This document shows positions 31,957-37,192 of a stretch of 37,192 nucleotides of DNA, piece by piece. The notes below the pieces were generated by a model, which saw only the letters and a list, made by a program, of their open reading frames with translations, was not told where the DNA came from and searched no databases. The DNA is from Methanobacterium sp. (GTDB lineage Archaea > Methanobacteriota > Methanobacteria > Methanobacteriales > Methanobacteriaceae), in NCBI GenBank assembly GCA_030017655.1, contig JASEIM010000004.1, positions 74,526-111,717 of the forward strand, in the 5' to 3' direction. Every line of letters begins with the position of its first letter. The first letter of the stretch is position 1. The position numbers and the translations under genes were made by a program.

Positions 31957-32883
31957 TTATTCTCCGCCTGTAACTTTGTCCAGCTCTTCTATGTCTTCGA
32001 GTGAACATTTCTCGAGTGCTGAGTCCACACAGGTCATGTGTACATCAACAGTGAGGTCATCAAGACTGTATCCCATTGCAAGACCGAGGAACTGAGCAAG
32101 GTGGAAAACAGGGATTTCGAATTCGTCACCGAATACTTTTTTAATTTCTGTTTGACCTACATCGAACTGTAAGTGACAGAATGGACATACATTTACAATA
32201 ACGTCTGCACCAGCGGCTGTCATATTGGTTAATTTGTCTCTTGTGAAATCTAAAGCGTTATCTAAGTCTCTTGAACGTACTCCACCACCAGCACCACAGC
32301 ACTGCATTTTGTCTCTGTAATCTACAGATTTTGCGCCGGTTGCTTCTACAATTTCATCTAAAATTGTTGGTTTTTCTGCGTTGTCTATTTGGATGTCTTT
32401 TGTTGGTCTTAAGAAGTGACATCCGTAGTGAACAGCAACATTGAGGTTATCTAATGGTTTTGTTACAAGTTCAGCTATTTTGTCAACACCCACATCATTG
32501 TATAATATTTCTGCAAAGTGTCTTACGTTAACGTTACCTTTGTATTCTCTTCCAACTTCAGCAAGGACTTCGTTAATTTTTGCTTTAGCTTCTTCATCCC
32601 CATGTAATTCGTGGTTAGTTTCAAATAATGTACCGAAACATCCGTTACATTCGGTCATTACATCCATTCCCATATCTTCTGCTATGGTTATGTTTCTTGC
32701 AGCTATTGATAGCCAGCTAGTCTTATCAAATGATCCAAATACACCAGGTGCTGGACAGCATGAAGCTCCTTCCATATCGTTGAGGCCTATACCTAATTTT
32801 TCAAACATTACTCTTGTTGCCTTTTCGATTCCAGGGTATCTGTTGTTCATAATACATCCTAAGAAATATGCGAAATCTGCCAT
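31957..32883 (-). CDS. hdrB: Heterodisulfide reductase subunit B
   Basis: Catalytic subunit of the CoM-S-S-CoB heterodisulfide reductase (HdrABC), which closes methanogenesis and bifurcates electrons together with the [NiFe]-hydrogenase (established). The 308-residue protein has two CCG domains: FLGCIMNNRYPG...SCCPAPG...CNGCFG and HYGCHFLRPT...QCCGAGGGVRSRD...CPFCH. Each supplies the cysteines of one of the two noncubane 4Fe-4S clusters. Length and motifs are complete. GGAGG precedes the ATG. It lies 12 bases after hdrC on the same strand, forming a classic hdrCB operon; hdrA is not in the window. Array C begins right after the stop. Confidence 0.97.
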   Translation of the reverse strand: MADFAYFLGCIMNNRYPGIEKATRVMFEKLGIGLNDMEGASCCPAPGVFGSFDKTSWLSIAARNITIAEDMGMDVMTECNGCFGTLFETNHELHGDEEAKAKINEVLAEVGREYKGNVNVRHFAEILYNDVGVDKIAELVTKPLDNLNVAVHYGCHFLRPTKDIQIDNAEKPTILDEIVEATGAKSVDYRDKMQCCGAGGGVRSRDLDNALDFTRDKLTNMTAAGADVIVNVCPFCHLQFDVGQTEIKKVFGDEFEIPVFHLAQFLGLAMGYSLDDLTVDVHMTCVDSALEKCSLEDIEELDKVTGGE

Positions 32884-32895
32884 TTTTTTGCCTCC

Positions 32896-33903
32896 TTATT
32901 CTAATTCTCCGGTTTCCCAGTTGTATCCGATTAAAGTGTCAAATTGTGTTTTCTTGAGTATATCTTGCACTTCTTTGAGTGCTTCAGGGAACTGATGGGT
33001 TGTTGGTGGTAATTCGCCAAGTCCTACTTTTTTTCTTAGTGCCATTGTAGCATCATTTATAGGTACTCCGTGTCCGCTTTTCAATACGAAGGAACCAACT
33101 GCTTTATGGGCTGGTGCCATTTTTCCTGCCTGTGATTGCATGTTTCGTATTACTTTAACAACATCTACAATTGCAACGCCTCTTGGGCATCTTTCCTGGC
33201 AAGCGTAGCATGTAACACATTCCCAGATGGTTTCATCATTCATTACTTCGTTTCTAAGTCCCATTAGAGATTTTCTTATTATGCTTCTTATCCTGTAAGG
33301 AGTTCTTTTTCCGGATGGACATGATCCTGTACAAGTTCCGCACTGGTAGCATAAAGCTACTGTATCAGCGCCAGCATCCATAATATCTTGTTTAAAAGTG
33401 TTGTCTACATCTTCAGGACTTACTAAGTTTTCCTCTTTATTAAGTAAGGTCATATTTACACTTCCTTTGGTTTTAGGCTCCTCTTCTTTTTCGGCTTTTT
33501 CAACAACTTCAGATTCTGTTTCAACTTCTTCTGGAACAGTTTCCTCTTCCTCTTCAATGATTTCTTTTTCTTCAGTGACTTCTACTTCTGTTTCTTCTGT
33601 AGTAGTTTCGGCTTTCACTTCTTCTGTTTCGGGTTCTTCTTCCTTAACAGTTTTTGTTTCAGCTTCTTTTTCTTTCACAGTAGCTTCAGGCTCTGTTTCT
33701 TCTGTTTCAGGTTTTTCTTCCTTAACAGCTTCTGTTTCTACCTTTTTCTCTACTGCAGGACTGGATTCTATGGTTTCTTCGGTTTTGTCACTTGTTTCTT
33801 CAAATGTTTCTGGTGTTTTTGTTTCTTCTGCGGATTCCTTTTTTTCGTCTTCTTCTGCCTGTTGCCCAGTTAAAAAGTTTTTCAAACGTTTCAAGTTTTT
33901 CAT
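32896..33903 (-). CDS. hdrC: Heterodisulfide reductase subunit C with acidic N-terminal extension
   Basis: Ferredoxin-like electron-transfer subunit of HdrABC. Residues 151-335 are a complete, normal-length HdrC (185 residues) with CYQCGTCTGSCPSG (C185, C188, C191, C195) and CVTCYACQERCPRG for two 4Fe-4S clusters, ending GYNWETGELE. Residues 1-150 are extra: a basic start (MKNLKRLKNF) and then a low-complexity Glu/Thr/Val/Lys region including a 26-residue repeat (VKEEKPETEE and VKEEEPETEE). An ATG at 33453 coincides with the usual HdrC start (MTLLNKEEN) and has AAAGGAAGTG before it; the outer ATG at 33903 has GGGTGTG. Both may be used. Operon with hdrB. Confidence 0.93.
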   Translation of the reverse strand: MKNLKRLKNFLTGQQAEEDEKKESAEETKTPETFEETSDKTEETIESSPAVEKKVETEAVKEEKPETEETEPEATVKEKEAETKTVKEEEPETEEVKAETTTEETEVEVTEEKEIIEEEEETVPEEVETESEVVEKAEKEEEPKTKGSVNMTLLNKEENLVSPEDVDNTFKQDIMDAGADTVALCYQCGTCTGSCPSGKRTPYRIRSIIRKSLMGLRNEVMNDETIWECVTCYACQERCPRGVAIVDVVKVIRNMQSQAGKMAPAHKAVGSFVLKSGHGVPINDATMALRKKVGLGELPPTTHQFPEALKEVQDILKKTQFDTLIGYNWETGELE

Positions 33904-33936
33904 TCTTTTTCACACCCTTCTAAAAATAAGTCTGTG

Positions 33937-33954
33937 TGAAAATTATAATTTTCA
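33937..33954. promoter_or_regulatory. Perfect 18-base palindrome in the hdrCB leader
   Basis: TGAAAATTATAATTTTCA, identical on both strands. It lies 20 bases downstream of the TATA box and about 34 bases before the outer hdrC ATG, that is, at the expected start of transcription. This position suits a repressor operator or a 5' leader hairpin; no cognate regulator is known from the window. Confidence 0.5.
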
Positions 33955-33973
33955 TATCTACGTTGATGATCTC

Positions 33974-33981
33974 AATATATA
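33974..33981 (-). promoter_or_regulatory. TATA box of the hdrCB operon
   Basis: TATATATA, flanked on the minus strand as GTATATATATTGAG. Its spacing predicts a start near 33950, inside the palindrome at 33937-33954, and a leader of about 47 bases with GGGTGTGAA as ribosome binding site. Confidence 0.65.
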
Positions 33982-34105
33982 TACATTGCGGAAATTTTGC
34001 TAACTGTAACCTTTTTGATGACACTAAAAATCTCTATAAAAATTTAGTTTAAAAAGAGTTTAACTAATTTAAATTGGATTTAAAATATAAAAAAGTGAAA
34101 TAGGT

Positions 34106-34708
34106 TTATACAAAGTTATTTGTAGGAATTACCAGTGAATTACGGAATATCCAGTAATATCTAACGGCATTAAGACGTGTGTAAATGTATTTTACGCTGC
34201 TTGTGCCTATTGGATTTCCTTGTGGATCGTACGTATTTTTTGTTATTCGAAGAACTCTCCAGTTAATCTTATCTAAGTGTGTAATTGTGCTTGAATTAAT
34301 ACTCCATTGGTTATTATTTATATTATTGTTGTTCCTTCTGTTCCAGTTATTCCAGTTATTCCAGCTACGCCAGTGATTCCAATTCCAGTTGTTCTGATTA
34401 TTTATATTGTTATTATTTGCATTATTAGTTCTGTTATACTGTGTAGAATTTATCCACACGTGATTGTAGTTGTATCTGAATCTGTAGGTTTTCCATTCTA
34501 TTTTGGTGGTTTGATTAAGGAATCTTTGACCCTGATCAATCTTTCTCCATAGATATGCTGGCTGTGGGCCAACTATTTGATTATTAGCCTCGTTATATTG
34601 GCTATACCATTTTGTGGAAGTGGGTTGTGCTGCGGCAGGTTCAGCTAACTGAACAGTACATAAAACCATGAGTAAGGCCACTATTGTTCCCAAAAATTTC
34701 TTATTCAC
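34106..34708 (-). CDS. Secreted Asn/Trp-rich low-complexity protein
   Basis: A 200-residue protein with a clear signal peptide (MNKKFLGTIVALLMVLCTVQ, then AEPAAAQP with a cleavage site near residue 27). A middle region (about residues 95-135) is built of N, W and R repeats (NWNHWRSWNNWNNWNRR, runs of NNNN). Several N-x-S/T sequons (NQT, NST, NRT, NSS) would be targets for the oligosaccharyltransferase. The start is GTG with GGAGGTGA directly upstream; the overlapping ATG is followed at once by TGA. No family is recognised. The ends outside the repeat look like a small beta-rich domain. A surface or matrix protein is the best guess. Confidence 0.72.
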   Translation of the reverse strand: MNKKFLGTIVALLMVLCTVQLAEPAAAQPTSTKWYSQYNEANNQIVGPQPAYLWRKIDQGQRFLNQTTKIEWKTYRFRYNYNHVWINSTQYNRTNNANNNNINNQNNWNWNHWRSWNNWNNWNRRNNNNINNNQWSINSSTITHLDKINWRVLRITKNTYDPQGNPIGTSSVKYIYTRLNAVRYYWIFRNSLVIPTNNFV

Positions 34709-35223
34709 ATTTTCACCTCCATACTATAGAATTGATAATTATTATTAATTATTTAATACAATATATTACTTTCTATAATAATTTAAAAGGCCCTATATAT
34801 TAAATAAAAACTTTTAATTCACTGAAAGTCTAAAAAATCTTATAGTAAGATGGAATAAATAAATAAATTATTTTAAATTAATTAGAAATAAAAAATAATT
34901 AATTAGGGGCTATAATAATTTTAATAATTTGAATATTGAAATGAACATGAGGGAATTGATTAATTGATCAAAAATAAGTCAAAATCATTATTATTTTTTA
35001 TTTTATTAAAAATCAGTTTTTCACACATTTTTAATTAAATAACTATATTATACTCTTTTATTATTCCAAAATTTAATTTATTTAAGAAAAGATGTTCTCT
35101 GTATTGTTATAAATTACTATTCCTATTCAGTACATTCTTTAATGAAAAAATTAATATGATAATTAAAGATTTGAAGTTTAATCTTAATTAATTGGTTTTG
35201 AACCATATTTCATTAATTGAATA
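34709..35223. other. AT-rich intergenic stretch, no gene seen
   Basis: About 515 bases with no frame of substance and no recognised RNA. A TATA-like TTTAATATATAG (minus strand, near 34788-34799) probably serves the Asn/Trp-rich protein gene. The remainder is nearly all A and T without repeats that match arrays A-C. Confidence 0.55.
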
Positions 35224-35736
35224 TTATTTTCTATTCTTAAAAATAAGGAATAAATAACGGCTTAGTAACGATAGTAATGTGAAAAGAACTATAATTAAGA
35301 GTAAGAATTGATTAAATGGAGTAATGATGGTAATCAAAATAATCCCGAAAAGAAAAGACCCATAATATTTCCCTACAGGATCATAAACAAGTATTTTGAG
35401 TTTGGATGTTAAAATAAATTGAAAAAACACCATAAATATCAAAAATAGGACCCAGTAGGGATATATTCCTTTAACTGCAAATACTATGAAAGCTATTAAA
35501 ACAAGGATAAAATCTGCTGCTATATCCAAATAAGCCCCTGTAGAAGATGTTGAATTTAATTTACGAGCCATGTATCCATCTAATGCATCAGTAAAAATTG
35601 CAATGATAAAAATAGCAACAGATAATTGTAATTGACCATTTAGAAATAAAAATAGGAATATAAATGCAAGTATTATTCTTATGGTGGTGATTCCAGAGGG
35701 AATTAAATTAAATTGATTCTTTTTCATTGTTATCAT
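35224..35736 (-). CDS. CDP-alcohol phosphatidyltransferase family protein
   Basis: A 170-residue membrane enzyme that joins a CDP-activated lipid to an alcohol. The full CDP-OH-P motif is present at about residues 48-73: D-x2-DG-x2-AR-x8-G-x3-D-x3-D (DALDGYMARK...GAYLDIAAD), with all metal-binding Asp residues intact. About five to six membrane helices are present. In archaea such enzymes make archaetidylserine, archaetidylglycerol phosphate or archaetidylinositol phosphate; the alcohol cannot be read from sequence. Two Met codons (residues 1 and 4) are possible starts. It is monocistronic, divergent from the TGT-family gene. Confidence 0.88.
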   Translation of the reverse strand: MITMKKNQFNLIPSGITTIRIILAFIFLFLFLNGQLQLSVAIFIIAIFTDALDGYMARKLNSTSSTGAYLDIAADFILVLIAFIVFAVKGIYPYWVLFLIFMVFFQFILTSKLKILVYDPVGKYYGSFLFGIILITIITPFNQFLLLIIVLFTLLSLLSRYLFLIFKNRK

Positions 35737-35821
35737 TAAAAAGTTTTATTCAAATGCTCTTGTATAATTACAAATATTTTTAAACTTTTATTTAAATAAA
35801 ATCAATATAAAAAAATAAGAT

Positions 35822-36562
35822 TTGATCTATATGCTTCTCGTAAACCAGCACGATGGTCCAGCAAGGCTTGGTAAATATACTGAATTAACCACTCCTGCAA
35901 TTTTAAAACAAACAGATAAATTAAAGATTGTAAAAGATGAGCCCATGCCCTATGACGTTCCTAAAGAATTAGCAGAATGGTCAGTTAATAGAACAATAGA
36001 ATATGCGAAAAAAGGCGAATCTAAAGGTATTGCAGTTATTCAGGGCTCGAAATATATTGATTTAAGGATTAAATGCGCTGAAAAATTAGATAGTTTAGGA
36101 TACACCACGTTGATAATTGCAAATTCTGAAAAACTACTCAAAAATCCAAGGGATCTTGTAGATACAATTGTTAGCATTAGGAAAACAGTGAATCCGAATG
36201 TGGCATTATATTTTCCATTCACTGATGCTTCTTTTATTCCTTTACTTGTGTATATGGGCATTGATTTATTTGGAGATGCTGCGGCCTATTATTATGCATA
36301 TTTGAATAATATGATGACTCCAACTGCAAGATATGACCTTAAAAAATATAAAATTTATGATTTAGGATTTGAAGAACTTAAAAATTACAATATCAACACT
36401 CTGGATTTTGTAATGAGAGAGATAAGAGAAAATATAAAAAATTTAACCCTCAGAAATCTGGTAGAAGAAAGATGCTGCACTTCTCCAGAGGCCATGTCTG
36501 CACTGAGGATACTTGATAAAAAATATCCTGAATTTCTGGATATATATACTCCATTATACTAA
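35822..36562 (+). CDS. Short TGT-superfamily protein (ArcS/archaeosine TGT-like)
   Basis: A 246-residue protein resembling the N-terminal TGT-like domain of archaeosine tRNA-modifying proteins: HDGPARLGKYTELTTPAIL at the start, PMPYDVPKELAEWSVNRTIE at about residues 42-61, SFIPLLVYMGIDLFGDAAAYYY, and the end EERCCTSPEAMSALRILDKK. Full-length archaeal TGT and ArcS are twice as long or more and carry a PUA domain, absent here. The start may be TTG 35822 (close to the likely transcription start) or ATG 35831, which has TTGAT before it. Family membership is likely; the reaction is uncertain, and it may be one subunit of a split enzyme. Confidence 0.65.
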   Translation: MIYMLLVNQHDGPARLGKYTELTTPAILKQTDKLKIVKDEPMPYDVPKELAEWSVNRTIEYAKKGESKGIAVIQGSKYIDLRIKCAEKLDSLGYTTLIIANSEKLLKNPRDLVDTIVSIRKTVNPNVALYFPFTDASFIPLLVYMGIDLFGDAAAYYYAYLNNMMTPTARYDLKKYKIYDLGFEELKNYNINTLDFVMREIRENIKNLTLRNLVEERCCTSPEAMSALRILDKKYPEFLDIYTPLY

Positions 36563-36620
36563 AAAAAAAGGAATTTTATACTATACTATAAAAAAATAAA
36601 TTTGGGAGAGCATTAAATGT

Positions 36621-37178
36621 TTATGCTTCCACTTCGGCAGTCTTTTCGTTATTCAATAATGTATTCTTTTTTTCTTCTACTTTGATGATCATTGCTTCTT
36701 CTTCGAATGCTCCAGGGTCTTTTTCTATGCATTCTTTAACTTTTGCCTGGATTTGACCGGCATCTTCTGTGTCAATTATGCTTACGATTTCCAATTGTTG
36801 CTGGAATCTTTCAATACCTTCATCTGGAATGTTTTCGATGAATGGTATTGCTCCTGTTGCGTCGACTATTTTTCTTTTCTCGTCTACGCCGTTAGCGTGT
36901 AATGCTTCTATACTTTGTCCTGTGATGTGTCCCTGCACTTCTGATCCGCATAAAACAAGGAATCTTATGTTAGGGTTGGATATCAGGTTAGCAATCATTT
37001 TTTCGATTCCGAGGTTTTCTGTTTTACAGGGTCCTGATATTGCAGCTCCTGCATCAACTGCAATCTGTTCAATGTGAGAAGCAAGTGTTGTTGCTGCCAC
37101 CGGACTTTCAGGGTCACCAACCACATAATCCCCGTTAATTACAGGCCATCCTTCTGCTGGTTCTTTTTTATCAGCCAC
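36621..37178 (-). CDS. mtrA: MtrA-like corrinoid protein without membrane anchor
   Basis: A homologue of subunit A of the methyl-H4MPT:coenzyme M methyltransferase, the corrinoid carrier of the energy-conserving methyl transfer. The 185-residue protein covers the whole cytosolic corrinoid domain: EGWPVINGDYVVGDPESPVA, SGPCKTENLGIEKMI, FLVLCGSEVQGHITGQSI. The His of GHITG is residue 84, the number of the cobalt-coordinating His in characterised MtrA. The C-terminal membrane helix of the usual protein (about 240 residues) is missing: the end is polar (KKNTLLNNEKTAEVEA). The start is GTG 37178 with AGGAGGTG (37185-37192). No mtrB-H genes follow. Confidence 0.88.
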   Translation of the reverse strand: MADKKEPAEGWPVINGDYVVGDPESPVAATTLASHIEQIAVDAGAAISGPCKTENLGIEKMIANLISNPNIRFLVLCGSEVQGHITGQSIEALHANGVDEKRKIVDATGAIPFIENIPDEGIERFQQQLEIVSIIDTEDAGQIQAKVKECIEKDPGAFEEEAMIIKVEEKKNTLLNNEKTAEVEA

Positions 37179-37192
37179 TCATAACACCTCCT

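Noticed and set aside
33398..34003. 201-codon plus-strand Ser/Val-rich frame
   Set aside because: Antisense shadow of the low-complexity Glu/Thr-rich region of hdrC; composition follows directly from the reverse reading of GAA/ACA codons.

Overview
The window looks like chromosome from a mesophilic, AT-rich hydrogenotrophic methanogen of the order Methanobacteriales, most likely Methanobacterium or a close relative. The basis is HdrC and HdrB, an MtrA-type corrinoid protein, 2-phosphoglycerate kinase (cyclic 2,3-diphosphoglycerate pathway), pseudomurein-binding repeats, class III signal peptides, DUF749/DUF2096-type proteins, and archaeal signals (TATA boxes, GGTGAT-type ribosome binding sites, T-rich ends). 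The genus is inferred. There is no rRNA, CRISPR array, intact transposon or complete phage.

Layout. 1-0.36 kb: two small type IV pilin-like genes. 0.36-10 kb: a surface-glycan block with an STT3/AglB-type oligosaccharyltransferase, a polytopic membrane protein and three GT-C (PMT/ArnT-like) transferases. Two of these are tandem duplicates sharing an almost identical 566-bp tract. The housekeeping genes yjjX-like and coaD-like lie between them. 10-13.5 kb: a radical SAM protein and a secreted pseudomurein-binding protein with an M14-like zinc hydrolase domain. 13.8-22.6 kb: two PLP aminotransferases, an XRE-cupin regulator / thioesterase / acyl-CoA ligase run, a P-type ATPase behind an ArsR-like inverted repeat, and a QueG-like iron-sulfur protein. 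22.6-27.5 kb: a decaying accessory stretch. It holds a probable DNA glycosylase remnant, a VOC pseudogene, a D-glucuronyl C5-epimerase-like protein, tRNA-Ser(GCU) next to the SRP 7S RNA, and a broken pseudomurein-binding/C71-like peptidase gene. 27.5-31.6 kb: a PiT phosphate permease, CBS protein and 2-phosphoglycerate kinase, then a DUF749 / DUF2096 / phosphoesterase operon. 31.7-34 kb: hdrC-hdrB, with a hairpin array just after the hdrB stop. 34-37.2 kb: an Asn/Trp-rich secreted protein, a CDP-alcohol phosphatidyltransferase, a short TGT-family protein and an MtrA paralogue without membrane anchor.

The most unusual items are: (1) three intergenic clusters of short perfect hairpins, at 23.7, 25.6 and 31.8 kb, two of which share sequence; (2) an HdrC with a 150-residue acidic repeat-built N-terminal extension and an in-frame internal start giving the normal 185-residue HdrC; (3) a free-standing anchorless MtrA; (4) a recent gene-conversion-like tract between the tandem GT-C genes. 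All function calls come from reading motifs by eye. No database search was run.
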